64,000 nucleotides of DNA from Corallococcus sp. EGB (GCF_019968905.1 NZ_CP079946.1:992001-1056000); one strand, 5' to 3'; positions 36,621 through 45,941 are shown, numbered from the stretch's first letter. Notes: generated by a model not told the origin, from the sequence alone. A program made the numbers and translations.

Positions 36621-38171
36621 GTGGACGCACGCCGCGACGTCATCCAAGGTTCCAAGACGGGCATCACCATCGCGGCCATGGCCGCGGCGCTGATGTCCGT
36701 GCTGGACATCTCCATCGTCAACGTGGCCCTGAGCGACATCCGCGCGAGCTTCGGCACGCCGTTGGATCAGATCGCCTGGGTGTCCACGGGATACATGATG
36801 GCCAACGTGGTGGTCATCCCGATGACGGGCTGGCTGCAGCGCCGCTTCGGCTATCGGAAGTACTTCACGTTCTCCGTCCTGCTCTTCACGCTGGCCAGCG
36901 TGCTGTGCGGCCTGTCGTGGAACCTGCCCTCGCTGGTGGCCTTCCGCATCCTCCAGGGCATGGGCGGCGGCGCCATCATCCCCACGTCCCAGGCCATCCT
37001 CTTCGCCCGCTACCCGCGCGAGGAGCACGGCATGGCGGGTGCCCTCTTCGGCCTGGGCGCCGTGACGGGCCCGCTGCTGGGGCCCACCGTGGGTGGCCTG
37101 CTCATCGAGGCGGCCAGCTGGCACTGGATCTTCCTCATCAACGTGCCCGTGGGCCTCTTCGCCGCGTACATGGCGTGGCGCTACATCGAGCAGCCCCACT
37201 TCGAGCCGTCCATGGAGAAGGTGGACCGCAACGGCATCGCGCTGCTCGCCGTGGGCATGGCCTGTCTCCAGTACGTGCTGGAGGAGGGCAACCGCGAGGA
37301 CTGGTTCGACAGCAGGCTCATCACGCTGCTGGCGGTCATCGCGGCCATCGCGCTCATCACCTTCGTCGTCCACGAATTGGAGACACCCAGTCCCGTGGTG
37401 GACCTGCGCGTGTTCGGCAACCGCAGCTACTCCGCGGCCACGGGGGTGAACTTCCTCGTGGGCACGGCGCTGTTCTCCGGCTCGTTCCTCTTCAGCCTCT
37501 TCTGCGGCTCGGTGATGCGCTACGAGGCGTTGGACATCGGGCTCATCTTCCTCAAGGGCAGCGCCATCCAGGTCATCCTGATGCCGCTCATCGGCAAGTT
37601 CGGCGGCAAGGTGGATGGGCGCTACCTCGTCGCCTTCGGCGTGCTGGGCGTGAGCCTGTCGCTGTGGACCAACGGGCACCTGGCCACGCGCGTGGATGAA
37701 ATCACCCTCATCACGCCGGTGTTCATCCGCGCCTGTTCGCTGGGTTTCATCTTCGTGCCGCTGTCGGTGATGGCGCTCAGCAACCTGCGTCCGGAGCAGC
37801 GCGGCAACGCGGCGGGCCTCTTCAACCTCACCCGCGAGCTGGGCGGCTCCATTGGCACGGCGTGGATGAGCAGCGCGCTCAGCCGCTCCACCCAGGCCAA
37901 CGTCACCGCCGTCACGTCGCACGTGGACGTCTACGGGCAGGTGGCCCAGGAGCAGGTGGCCCAGCTGACGGGCGCCATGGCCGCGAAGGGCGTGCTCAAT
38001 CCCACGGGCGCCGCCTACGGCCTGTTGAGTCAGCGCATCAGCGCCCAGGCGCTGGTGCGGGCCTTCAACGCGAACTTCCTCATCCTCGCGCTGCTGTTCG
38101 TCTGCGCCCTCGTCCTGGTGGCCATGCTCCAGAAGGCGGATCCCAAGGTGAAGGTGGAAGGCGCGCACTAG
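36621..38171 (+). CDS. DHA2-family MFS multidrug exporter (EmrB-like)
   Basis: The 516-residue inner-membrane proton antiporter begins with GTG six bases after the adaptor gene. About 14 hydrophobic segments are seen. The first segment has SVLDISIVNVAL, the DHA2 motif D1 sequence. WVSTGYMMANVVVIPMTGWLQRRFG carries the motif A loop, and FRILQGMGGGAIIPTSQ and LFGLGAVTGPLLGPTVGG carry motifs B and C. It works with the preceding adaptor to extrude lipophilic toxic compounds across both membranes, under the upstream MarR regulator. A hairpin at 38197-38232 ends the operon. Confidence 0.92.
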   Translation: MDARRDVIQGSKTGITIAAMAAALMSVLDISIVNVALSDIRASFGTPLDQIAWVSTGYMMANVVVIPMTGWLQRRFGYRKYFTFSVLLFTLASVLCGLSWNLPSLVAFRILQGMGGGAIIPTSQAILFARYPREEHGMAGALFGLGAVTGPLLGPTVGGLLIEAASWHWIFLINVPVGLFAAYMAWRYIEQPHFEPSMEKVDRNGIALLAVGMACLQYVLEEGNREDWFDSRLITLLAVIAAIALITFVVHELETPSPVVDLRVFGNRSYSAATGVNFLVGTALFSGSFLFSLFCGSVMRYEALDIGLIFLKGSAIQVILMPLIGKFGGKVDGRYLVAFGVLGVSLSLWTNGHLATRVDEITLITPVFIRACSLGFIFVPLSVMALSNLRPEQRGNAAGLFNLTRELGGSIGTAWMSSALSRSTQANVTAVTSHVDVYGQVAQEQVAQLTGAMAAKGVLNPTGAAYGLLSQRISAQALVRAFNANFLILALLFVCALVLVAMLQKADPKVKVEGAH

Positions 38172-38196
38172 GAAGCACGGCTTTCCGGAAACGACA

Positions 38197-38232
38197 AAGC
38201 GCGGGTCCCCGAGGCACTGGGGGCTCGCGCTT
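38197..38232. terminator. Bidirectional terminator between exporter and LysE-type gene
   Basis: The arms AAGCGCG and CGCGCTT, plus an inner CCCC/GGGG pairing, form a long stem between two convergent genes. On the plus strand the stem is followed by CTTCGTTT; on the minus strand by TTGTCGTTT. Both fit intrinsic termination. Confidence 0.75.
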
Positions 38233-38270
38233 CTTCGTTTCAGGAGGGCACGGGGACGACGCCCGCCGCG

Positions 38271-38879
38271 TCAGGCCAGGAGCGAGGCCGCCAGCGCCAG
38301 CATGACCAGCCCGATGACGCCATCCAGGAGCCTCCAGGCGAGGGGCCGCGCGAAGAGGGGCGCGAGATACCGGGCGCCGAAGCCCAGGCCGCTGAACCAC
38401 GCGCAGCTGGCGGCCATGGCTCCGGCACCGAAGAGCGGCGCGCCGTGGCCTCCTTCCCGCGCCGCGACGGAGCCCAGGAGCACGACAGTGTCCAGGTACA
38501 CATGGGGATTGAGGAACGTGAGCGCCAGCGCCGTGCGCAGCGTGCGCCCCGAGCCCGCCTCCCGCCCGCCCGCGGCCTCCAGCGCCGCGCGGTCAGGGCG
38601 GAGCGCACGGAGGAGCGACGTCACCCCGAACCAGGCCAGGTAGGCGGCGCCGCACCACTTCGTCACCAGGACGAGCCACGGGAGCTTCACGATGAGCTGC
38701 CCCATGCCCGCGACGCCCGCGGCGATGAGGAGCACGTCCCCGGCCACGCACACGCCCACGACCAGGGGGACGTGCGCGCGCAGCAGCCCCTGTCTCAGGA
38801 CGAAGGCGTTCTGGGCTCCGATGGCCACGATGAGTGAGGCGCCCAGTCCGGCCCCTCGCAGAAGCGGTGACAGCTCCAT
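38271..38879 (-). CDS. argO: LysE/ArgO-family amino acid exporter
   Basis: The 202-residue inner-membrane protein has about six membrane segments. The N-terminal GLGASLIVAIGAQNAFVLRQG is the LysE/ArgO signature and LTFLNPHVYLDTVVLLG is the conserved middle motif. Such proteins export arginine or lysine when these accumulate. GGAGGG lies six bases before the ATG. It is divergent from an ArgP-like LysR regulator, the same arrangement as classical lysE/lysG and argO/argP pairs, which supports the arginine/lysine assignment over other RhtB-type exporters. Confidence 0.87.
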   Translation of the reverse strand: MELSPLLRGAGLGASLIVAIGAQNAFVLRQGLLRAHVPLVVGVCVAGDVLLIAAGVAGMGQLIVKLPWLVLVTKWCGAAYLAWFGVTSLLRALRPDRAALEAAGGREAGSGRTLRTALALTFLNPHVYLDTVVLLGSVAAREGGHGAPLFGAGAMAASCAWFSGLGFGARYLAPLFARPLAWRLLDGVIGLVMLALAASLLA

Positions 38880-38987
38880 GACGACCCTCCGGGTGCCGCG
38901 CGCTTCGCGGCCCCACTCGGCAAGGTGCCCGCCCGCAGGTATGAAGTGGAGCTAAACCTCCTGAACCGGATGAAGGAACGCTAAACC

Positions 38988-39878
38988 ATGCTCGATTACC
39001 CGCTGCTGGAGGCGCTGGCGGCCGTCGTGCGTGAAGGCTCCTTCGAGCGCGCCGCCCGGGTCCTCCATGTCACGCCATCGGCGGTCTCCCAACGCGTCAA
39101 GCTCCTGGAGGAGCGCCTGGGCCAGACGCTGGTCGTGCGGGCGCAGCCCTGCCGCCCCACGGCGACGGGGGCGGTGCTCTGCGGGCACGCGGAGCAGGTC
39201 GCGCTGCTGGAGCACGAACTGCGCACCCGCCTCCCGGAGGTGGGGACGTCCCCGGGCCCGCGCCCGACGCTGCGGCTGGCGGCCAACGCGGACAGCGTCG
39301 CGACCTGGCTCGTGCGCGCGCTGGCGGGCTTCACCTCTCGGCACGCCGTGCTCTTCAATCTGGCCGTGGACGATGAAAGCCACACGGTCGAGCTGCTGCG
39401 GTCGGGCTCGGTGCTCGGCGCGGTGACGTCACAGGCCGAGCCCGTCCAGGGGTGCCGCTCGACGCGCCTGGGCGCGATGCGGTACCTGGCGACCTGCTCC
39501 CCCGACTTCCACCGGCGCCACTTCTCCTCGGGCGTGACGGGGGCGGCCCTTGCCGGCGCGCCGTGCCTGCGCTTCGACACCAAGGACGCGCTCCAGCGGA
39601 CCTTCCTGCGCCGGCTGACACGCGCGCGCGTCGAGCCGCCGACGCACTGGGTGCCCAGCCCGCATGGCTTCGTGGACGCCTGTCTCGCGGGGATGGGCTG
39701 GGGGATGAACCCCGAGCCCCTCATCCGCGAGGAGCTGCGTGCCGGGAGGCTCGTGGAGCTCGTGGCCGGCCGGCACCTGGACGTGGTGTTGTACTGGCAG
39801 CAGGGGCGACTGGCGTCCCCGCTCGCGGAGGAGCTGTCGCGGACGCTCCATGCAGCCGCCCGCGCCTCCCTGCGCTAG
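38988..39878 (+). CDS. argP: LysR regulator of the ArgP/LysG type
   Basis: The 296-residue LysR-type activator has an N-terminal HTH (about residues 3-60): LLEALAAVVREGSFERAARV, LHVTPSAVSQRVKLLEERLG. A periplasmic-binding-like effector domain follows, with LRLAANADSVATW and VSPHGFVDACLAGMGWGMNP-like motifs found in ArgP/IciA. It probably senses lysine or arginine and activates the divergent exporter. Two copies of GCTAAACC lie in the intergenic region (38951-38958 and 38980-38987), the second touching the start codon. AAGGA is about ten bases before the ATG. It ends one base from the convergent protease gene. Confidence 0.87.
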   Translation: MLDYPLLEALAAVVREGSFERAARVLHVTPSAVSQRVKLLEERLGQTLVVRAQPCRPTATGAVLCGHAEQVALLEHELRTRLPEVGTSPGPRPTLRLAANADSVATWLVRALAGFTSRHAVLFNLAVDDESHTVELLRSGSVLGAVTSQAEPVQGCRSTRLGAMRYLATCSPDFHRRHFSSGVTGAALAGAPCLRFDTKDALQRTFLRRLTRARVEPPTHWVPSPHGFVDACLAGMGWGMNPEPLIREELRAGRLVELVAGRHLDVVLYWQQGRLASPLAEELSRTLHAAARASLR

Positions 39879-39879
39879 G

Positions 39880-41415
39880 CTACCGGCGCCACTTCTGCGC
39901 GGCGGTGCCGTTGCACTCCCAGAGCTGGAGCGGGGTGCCGCTGGCGGAGTTGCCGCTCGTCACGTCCACGCACTTGTTGGCCTGCGGGTTCACCAGGTCG
40001 CCAGCGCCGGAGAGGATGAACTGCTGCGCGGGGTTGCCGTTGCAGGTGACGAGCTGGATGGCGGTGCCGTTGGCGCTGGAGCCCCAGGCCACGTCCATGC
40101 ACTTGCCGAAGGCGCGCACGGTGCCGTCCGACATGAAGGTCCACTTCTGCGCGTCCGTGCCGTTGCAGTCCCACAGCTGCAAGCGGGTGCCGTCGTTGGA
40201 GTTGGAGTTCGGCACGTCGATGCACTTGTTCGCCAGGCCGATGATGGGCCCGCCGGAGCCGCCACCGCCCACCGTGGTGAGCTGCAGGCCGTAGACGCTC
40301 AGGATGGGGTTGAGCGGCTGGAAGACGGTGGTGCCGCCCGTCGTGCAGTTGCCGCCGGCGCCGGACGTCACGCCCTGGGCCTGGTTGCCGGACAGCCACG
40401 AGCCGCCGGAGTCACCGCCCTCGGCGCATGCGTTGGACAGCGTGAGGCCGTACACCGGGCCCACGTTGTAGTTCACCGTGACGTTCTTCTGCTGGATGAC
40501 GCCGCAGCGCCAGCCGGTGGTGGAGCCCGAGCGACAGACGGACGCGTTGATGCCCGCCTCCTGCGACCCGTACACCAGCACGTTGCCGCCCGCGTAGTTG
40601 TTCACCCACGGCTGTGACCCCCAGGAGCCGTTGGTGCGCACCCAGGCCCAGTCATTGCCCGGGAAGGTGGACGCCACCACCGTGCCCTGCGCCACGCCGT
40701 TGACGCCGCTGGTGGTCGTGCCCGCCCCTCCGCAGTGTCCCGCCGTCACGAAGCCGCCGGACACGGGGAAGCCGATGGAGCAGCGCGCGCCCCCCGGGTA
40801 GTACGCGTCACCGCCGCGCAGGTCGTAGACGGGCTTGAACTCCTCGCGCGACGGCACCGTGCGCACCGCGGCGTGCTTCACGCCCGCCTTCGCGACGAAG
40901 TCCGTGCCGCCCGTCAGCGCGGAGTCCTGCGCCAGCACCACCACGCTGTTGGTCGTCACGTCCACGTACCAGGCGTGCACGGCGCGGCCCGCCATCCGGC
41001 TGCCCTGGTCCAGCTGCGCCTTCACCGCGTCCAGCTCCGCCAGCGTGTACTTCACCCTCTGGGGTACCGCCCCCGCGCGGCGCACCGCGTCCGCGTCCGC
41101 GTCCGTCGTCACGCCCACCACCAGCGCGCTGCCGTCCGCGTTCATCCACGCGCCGCCAAAGCGCTCGCCCAGCTCCGCGCGCAGGTGGCCCTCCACGCGC
41201 ACCGCCGCGGCCTCCGACGCCAGCCGCTGCTTCGCGCCGTCCGCCGTCAGCCCCAGGTCCCGCTGCATCGCGGACAGAAGCTCCGGCGACACGTCATGCG
41301 CCAGCGCGGCCTCCGCCGGGGAGGGAGCCGCCATCGCCATCGAGGGGACGATGCTCAACGTGGCGCCAGCGAACAGCGCCGTCGCCGTGGAGAACAGACC
41401 AGGGGTCCGCTTCAT
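39880..41415 (-). CDS. Secreted alpha-lytic-type serine protease with ricin-type lectin domain
   Basis: The 511-residue secreted pre-pro-protease has a signal peptide (about residues 1-29, ending AMAA) and an alpha-lytic-protease prosegment (about 30-195), which acts as a folding chaperone. The S1 catalytic domain has His227 (TAGHCGG), Asp255 (GNDWAWVR) and Ser336 (GGDSGGSW). A Gly-rich linker leads to a C-terminal ricin-B beta-trefoil (about 392-511) with the QxW-type repeats AQKW, AQQF and AQKW, which bind sugars. It likely digests prey or matrix proteins while held on a glycan surface. AGGA lies five bases before the ATG. An AT-rich stretch with an imperfect inverted repeat (41480-41500) precedes it and probably holds its promoter. 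Confidence 0.92.
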   Translation of the reverse strand: MKRTPGLFSTATALFAGATLSIVPSMAMAAPSPAEAALAHDVSPELLSAMQRDLGLTADGAKQRLASEAAAVRVEGHLRAELGERFGGAWMNADGSALVVGVTTDADADAVRRAGAVPQRVKYTLAELDAVKAQLDQGSRMAGRAVHAWYVDVTTNSVVVLAQDSALTGGTDFVAKAGVKHAAVRTVPSREEFKPVYDLRGGDAYYPGGARCSIGFPVSGGFVTAGHCGGAGTTTSGVNGVAQGTVVASTFPGNDWAWVRTNGSWGSQPWVNNYAGGNVLVYGSQEAGINASVCRSGSTTGWRCGVIQQKNVTVNYNVGPVYGLTLSNACAEGGDSGGSWLSGNQAQGVTSGAGGNCTTGGTTVFQPLNPILSVYGLQLTTVGGGGSGGPIIGLANKCIDVPNSNSNDGTRLQLWDCNGTDAQKWTFMSDGTVRAFGKCMDVAWGSSANGTAIQLVTCNGNPAQQFILSGAGDLVNPQANKCVDVTSGNSASGTPLQLWECNGTAAQKWRR

Positions 41416-41477
41416 CGGGTCCTGCCTTTCGTGCTTCGGGGGAGCCCGGAGCGAAACCCGACAAAGCCGTGATAGTC

Positions 41478-41502
41478 AATTAATTCAAGAATTACTTAAA
41501 TT
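41478..41502 (-). promoter_or_regulatory. AT-rich inverted repeat in the protease promoter region
   Basis: AATTCAAG and CTTAAATT form imperfect arms (7 of 8 matching) in a markedly AT-rich patch about 65-85 bases upstream of the protease start. It is a plausible promoter or operator; no clear -35/-10 pair is visible. Confidence 0.35.
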
Positions 41503-41545
41503 CTCCGACATTTTTGTGCTGCCGAAGAAAGTCTTTGAGAACAAG

Positions 41546-41579
41546 AAGGCCCGGCGCGTCACAGGACGCACCGGGCCTT
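41546..41579 (-). terminator. Intrinsic terminator of the polysaccharide lyase gene
   Basis: AAGGCCCGG pairs with CCGGGCCTT, with a further GCGT/ACGC pairing inside and a 6-base loop. On the minus strand the stem is followed by CTTGTTCTC, a weak U-rich tail. It lies 28 bases after the stop at 41607 and upstream of the next gene's promoter patch. Confidence 0.75.
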
Positions 41580-41606
41580 GGGACTTGCTTCGGTGACGGG
41601 CGGAAG

Positions 41607-42662
41607 TCAGCGCTTCGCGCGCGGGGCCAGCGCGCGGGCGGGGGCCCGGCGGCGGCGCAGCGCGGCGGCGCCCAGGAGCAGCAGGGCGCTGGCGAAGGGC
41701 AGGGTGCCGGAGGTTCCGGACGCGCTGCAGCCTCCCGTCGCGGCCTCGGACGCGTCCGGCACGCCCGTGGGGTTCTTGGACACGGGCGTGGTGCCGGTGG
41801 TGGGGGGCTGGCCCGTGGTGGGCAGCTGGGGGGAGGGCTGCTCCGGCGTGTTCGGCGTCGGGGGGGCGATGACCGGGGTCGGGTCTTCCGCGGGGATGTT
41901 CGTGTCGTCCGGCACGGGCGTGGGCGCGGGCGTCTCCTCCACCGGCGCGGGCGCCGGCGGCATCACGTCCTCGAGCGTCGTCGCCATGGTGAAGCCGTCA
42001 TGGAAGATGGACGCTTCGGGCTTGATGGCGGCGTCGCGGTACAGGCCCATCTTCAGATAGTTCAGCTCCTTGCCGAACTGGTTGGCGCCGTAGGTCTTCG
42101 GCAGCACGTGCTCGCCGTTGTGCCACAGCTCCACGAAGCCGGCCTTCTTGTCCGAAGACCACTTCACGTGCAGCACGAAGTCGTGCCAGTTGCCCTTGTC
42201 GATGGAGGTCTGCCACAGCACGGGCGTGGTGTTGCCGCCCACGCGCAGGTTGATCTTGTCCCCGCGCACGAAGAACTCCAGCGGCGGAGAGCCGCAGCAG
42301 CTCTCCTGGTGCCACTGCGTGATGACCTGCCACGAGTCATTCACGGGGTAGTTGGTGGGAAAGAGCGTGCTCCACTTGTAGTAGTACTCCTTCCCCTGCG
42401 TCTCGTGGGTCACATAGAGCAGCTCGTTGCGGTTGCCGCTGGCGCCAATGGGATCATCGCCCTGCTTCACGGTGGCCTTGAGTGCGTACCTGCCGTCACG
42501 CACCACATCCGTCACGACCTGCAAGCGGCTGTTGGCAACGGCCTGCTGCCGCGTCCATTGCGACGTGTTGCCGGTCTCGAAGTCGCCCTTCCAGAGGATG
42601 CTGGCGGATGCGAGGGCCGGCATCAGGGAGGCCGCGGCAACGAGCGTAAGGAGTCGCTTCAA
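41607..42662 (-). CDS. Secreted polysaccharide lyase-like protein with MYXO-CTERM anchor
   Basis: The 351-residue exported protein has a signal peptide (KRLLTLVAAASLMPALASA) and then a jelly-roll domain (about residues 22-235) resembling the heparin-lyase-I-like Polysacc_lyase family: GDFETGNTSQW, NRNELLY, QVITQWHQ, WHDFVLHVKWS, and LKMGLYRD at the end. A Pro/Thr-rich linker of about 75 residues leads to a MYXO-CTERM tail: GGCSASG, a hydrophobic stretch and RRRR. That tail is used for sorting to the myxobacterial outer surface. No ATG fits. I place the start at TTG 42662, where AAAGGA lies nine bases upstream and the signal peptide begins directly. A long palindrome sits 43 bases upstream. 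Confidence 0.8.
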   Translation of the reverse strand: MKRLLTLVAAASLMPALASASILWKGDFETGNTSQWTRQQAVANSRLQVVTDVVRDGRYALKATVKQGDDPIGASGNRNELLYVTHETQGKEYYYKWSTLFPTNYPVNDSWQVITQWHQESCCGSPPLEFFVRGDKINLRVGGNTTPVLWQTSIDKGNWHDFVLHVKWSSDKKAGFVELWHNGEHVLPKTYGANQFGKELNYLKMGLYRDAAIKPEASIFHDGFTMATTLEDVMPPAPAPVEETPAPTPVPDDTNIPAEDPTPVIAPPTPNTPEQPSPQLPTTGQPPTTGTTPVSKNPTGVPDASEAATGGCSASGTSGTLPFASALLLLGAAALRRRRAPARALAPRAKR

Positions 42663-43176
42663 ACAGGGGTCCTTTCGGTCCGGGTTGGGCCAAGGGGACA
42701 CGCGGCGGGAAGGAAGCCTTCCCGCTGCCACTCGCCTGCCAACCCCCTGGCGCCCGCCCGCCCGTCGGGACGCCTGGTGGGCAATGAGGGGGCCAAGGCC
42801 CTGCCGCCCGTCGCTTCCCCAGGCATGCCGAAGCGCGTGATTCCGGGTGGATGCGGGCGCTCAAACCATCCGCCGTGAGCCGCCGTGCAGGCAGGCCCCC
42901 GGGCGTCATCCCCCCAACAGCCTGACGTCCCGGCGTCCCGTCCCTCCCCCGCGCCGGACCTGGGAAGTGGGGCCTTTTTTCAAGATCGGCCGAGCAGCCC
43001 GTCTATTGGTGCGTGTATCGCCCCAGACATCCGATGCGCCTGTTGTCCCACCGCCCGCCTGCCCACCGCGTCATGAGACGCCGGGAGGCACGGGGCGAGG
43101 CCAGGTCGGCGTTCGTCGGAGGTTGGTGTAGAACCGCCCCAAGGGGCAGCAGGGGGGAGATGCCCGAGGGGACCGC
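42663..43176. other. Intergenic region, 514 bases, between divergent lyase and CHAT genes
   Basis: No credible gene is seen; open frames lack ribosome sites and signal-like composition. It holds a palindrome near the lyase (42705-42725), an AT-richer patch around 42970-43020 that may carry promoters, and a short palindrome GCCCCAAGGGGC at 43136-43147, 30 bases before the CHAT start. Confidence 0.6.
42705..42725. promoter_or_regulatory. Perfect 9-base inverted repeat upstream of the lyase gene
   Basis: GCGGGAAGG and CCTTCCCGC are perfect arms separated by AAG. The site lies 43-63 bases upstream of the TTG start. It could be an operator or a stem in the 5' leader mRNA. Confidence 0.5.
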
Positions 43177-45933
43177 ATGGTGAAGCCGGCGAAGAAGAGT
43201 CTCTGGGCGCTGGCGCTGGCCCTCCCTCTCCTGGTGGGTGGGGTCGCGGCCCTGAAGCCCCGGGCGCAGCCGTCCCCCGTCCCGGACACCTTCTGGACGG
43301 AGCGCAGGGCGGCCGCCCGCATCGAGGCCCGCCTCACGCACCCGGAAGCGGACCGCTACCGTTCGCGCGCCCCCGCGGGAGGCTGCCCGGTCCCCGCCGA
43401 GCCGATGCCCCTGGGCCCGCTCGCCCGCATGGAGGCCCGGGAGGACTGGGGCGGCATCGCGGCGGCCTATGCCCTGGAGGGCGAGTGGAACCAGGCGTCC
43501 TCCTTCCTGGAGCGTCTGCCCGCCTCGCCGGAGCGCGACAGCGACCTGGCGGCGGTGGCGCTCGCCCGCGGGGACCATGAGCGCGCGCTGCGGCTGCTGG
43601 ACGCGGCGCTCACCGCGAAGCCGAACCTGACGCAGGCCCTGTGGAACCGCGCGCTGGTGTTCCGGGAGATGGGGCTGACGCTGCGCGCGTCGGAGCTGTT
43701 CGAGGAGGTGGCGAAGCGCAACGAGCCGGGCTGGGGGCGTGAGGCGCACGCCCAGGCGCTGGCCCTGCGCGAGGCCACGCTGGAGCGCCAGCGCCAGTGG
43801 AAGGATGCGCGCGACGCGACGCTCGCCCTGATGGACGACCCGAAGGCGCCGCTGCCCATGGACGCGGCCCGGTACATGCCGGGCACCGTGCGCGGCGTCT
43901 TCTATGACGTGGTGCGCGCCGCCGGGTCGAAGGAGCGCGCGCTGGCGCTGCTGCCCCTGGCGAAGGAGCTGGACCGGGTACAGGGCGGCAGCGTGCTCAC
44001 GGACTACGTGCAGCGCGTGGCGAAGCGGGACTTCTCCCGCCGGTCGGACGTGGCGCGCCAGTACGCGGAGACGCTGCGCGCGGGCCACGGCATCCCGGAG
44101 GCGCTGCTGGACCGGGCGCGGGTGTCCGGGGATGACGACATCTACCTGGGCGCGCTGTTGCGCACGCGCAGGGGCTCCCTGAACCACCTCAAGGACACGC
44201 TGGAGCGCATCAAGCGGCTGGAGGACCCGTGGTTCACCTACGTCGCGGACCGCGACCAGGCCTTCAAGGAGATCTCCGACGGAGCGTGGTGGAAGGCTGA
44301 ACAGCGGCTCTTCGGCGCGCTCCAGCGCTGCCGCGAGAATGGCCTGTCCGTGCGCTGCCTGGAGCTGGAGAAGCGGCTGGCCATCTTCTACTACGACATG
44401 CAGCGCGTGACGGAGTCCGAGCAGCACGCGCGCGTGCTCTGGGCCGGCGCCCGGCAGCTGCGCGAGTGGGAGCTGGAGTTCAGCGCGTTGGAGGTGCTGA
44501 GCCAGGTGTCGCGCTCGCGCAACGATCTGGGCAGCGCCCGCGCCTATCTGGAGGAATGGATGGCGCGCGGCCCCACGCGCAGCTGCGCGTGGCCCCACGT
44601 GCAGCTGGCGCACCTGCACTACCTGGACCTGCGGCCCCAGGAGGCGCGGCGCGAGCTGGACATCGCCGCCGCCTGCCCGGACAACCCCATGGAGCCGGTG
44701 TTCGGCGCCACGCTCGTGGAGTTGACGCGCTCCAACTTCGGCCCCAACGACCTGGAGTGGCTCTCCCGCGTGACGACCAACGCGCTGGCGGGCCCGGTGG
44801 TGCAGGGCGGGGACCGCGTCTACGCGGACTACCTGGAGGGCCGCTTCCACCTGGACCGCGACCGCCAGAAGGGCCAGCTCCACCTGCGCAAGGCCATCGA
44901 CGCGGCGGACGCCCTGCCGCGCGGCGACGCGCTGGGGCGTGAGGCCTGGGCGCTCAGCTACTCGTCGCTCGCGGTGGACGCGGGCCGCGCAGGGGAGTTC
45001 TCCAAGGTGGTGGAGCTGATGGCCGCGCAGCTGGGCACGCCCGTGCTCACGCGCTGCGCGCTGGCCGCCAGCGTCCACGCCGAGCGCACCGTGCTGGTGG
45101 CGCTGGGCCCCCACGGCGAGGTGAAGGGGCACTACGACGACACGCGCAAGGAGCCCTTTGCCCGCGCGGACTCGTCCCGGCTGGTGCCGGAAGGGCTGCG
45201 CAAGACGCTGTCCGGCTGTGACCACGTGGACGTGCTGGCGTGGGCGCCGGTCTTCGGCCGCACGGATCTGCTGCCGTCCGACATGGCGTGGAGCTTCCGC
45301 CTGGGCCGCGCCCAGGGCCCGCGTCCGGCCGCCAGCGCCCAGTCCGCGCGCCGGCTGGTGGTGGCCGGCGTGGAGGCCCCGTCGCTGTTGCAGCTGCCCC
45401 GGCTGCCCACCTGGACGCCGGACGCGGAGCCCGGGGGCGCGCCGCCCAACGTGCTGTCCGGCTCGGACGCCACGCCCTCGCGCGTGCTGGAGAGCATGGC
45501 GGACGCCACGGAGATTGAAATCCACGCGCACGGCATCACCGACCCCAGCATCTCCGGCGCGTCGCTGGTGGTGCTGTCCCCGGAGGTGAACGGCCGCTAC
45601 GCGCTCACCGCGGACGTGGTGCGCGAGCAGAAGCTCAAGGGGGAGCCCACCGTCTTCCTGGCCGCGTGCAGCGCGGGCCGCACCACGGCGCTGCAGAGCA
45701 CGGAGCCCTTCAGCCTGCCGGCGGCCTTCATCGACTCCGGCGCCCGCGCGGTGCTGGCCTCCACGGTGGACATCCCGGACGCGGCGGGCCGCTTCTTCGA
45801 CGGCGTGCGCCGGAGGATCCACGCGGGCTCGCCCGCCGCCATCGCGCTGCGCGACGAGCGCCAGGCGTGGCTCGCGCGGGACGGGCGGGCCGGATGGACG
45901 CTCTCCGTGCTGCTGGTGGAGAAGGCGGACTGA
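43177..45933 (+). CDS. Membrane-anchored TPR-CHAT caspase-like protease
   Basis: The 918-residue protein begins with a basic tail and one hydrophobic segment (about residues 9-26), a signal anchor that would place the rest outside the cytoplasm. Residues about 49-197 are clearly homologous to the extracytoplasmic part of the anti-sigma factor at 47937-48764. A long TPR-like helical region continues to about 650. The C-terminal CHAT domain has the caspase-type dyad: His785 in EIHAHGITD and Cys831 in VFLAACSAGRTT, followed by FIDSGARAVLAST, a family landmark. CHAT proteases are activated by partner binding to their TPR part. GAGGGG precedes the ATG. It is likely part of the sigma/anti-sigma module 1.4 kb downstream; cleavage of the anti-sigma factor is a hypothesis. 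Confidence 0.88.
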   Translation: MVKPAKKSLWALALALPLLVGGVAALKPRAQPSPVPDTFWTERRAAARIEARLTHPEADRYRSRAPAGGCPVPAEPMPLGPLARMEAREDWGGIAAAYALEGEWNQASSFLERLPASPERDSDLAAVALARGDHERALRLLDAALTAKPNLTQALWNRALVFREMGLTLRASELFEEVAKRNEPGWGREAHAQALALREATLERQRQWKDARDATLALMDDPKAPLPMDAARYMPGTVRGVFYDVVRAAGSKERALALLPLAKELDRVQGGSVLTDYVQRVAKRDFSRRSDVARQYAETLRAGHGIPEALLDRARVSGDDDIYLGALLRTRRGSLNHLKDTLERIKRLEDPWFTYVADRDQAFKEISDGAWWKAEQRLFGALQRCRENGLSVRCLELEKRLAIFYYDMQRVTESEQHARVLWAGARQLREWELEFSALEVLSQVSRSRNDLGSARAYLEEWMARGPTRSCAWPHVQLAHLHYLDLRPQEARRELDIAAACPDNPMEPVFGATLVELTRSNFGPNDLEWLSRVTTNALAGPVVQGGDRVYADYLEGRFHLDRDRQKGQLHLRKAIDAADALPRGDALGREAWALSYSSLAVDAGRAGEFSKVVELMAAQLGTPVLTRCALAASVHAERTVLVALGPHGEVKGHYDDTRKEPFARADSSRLVPEGLRKTLSGCDHVDVLAWAPVFGRTDLLPSDMAWSFRLGRAQGPRPAASAQSARRLVVAGVEAPSLLQLPRLPTWTPDAEPGGAPPNVLSGSDATPSRVLESMADATEIEIHAHGITDPSISGASLVVLSPEVNGRYALTADVVREQKLKGEPTVFLAACSAGRTTALQSTEPFSLPAAFIDSGARAVLASTVDIPDAAGRFFDGVRRRIHAGSPAAIALRDERQAWLARDGRAGWTLSVLLVEKAD

Positions 45934-45941
45934 CGGACGGG

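Noticed and set aside
35307..38168. Long antisense frame across the efflux operon
   Set aside because: It is His/Arg/Gly-rich shadow sequence with no start signal; the plus-strand adaptor and exporter are unmistakable.
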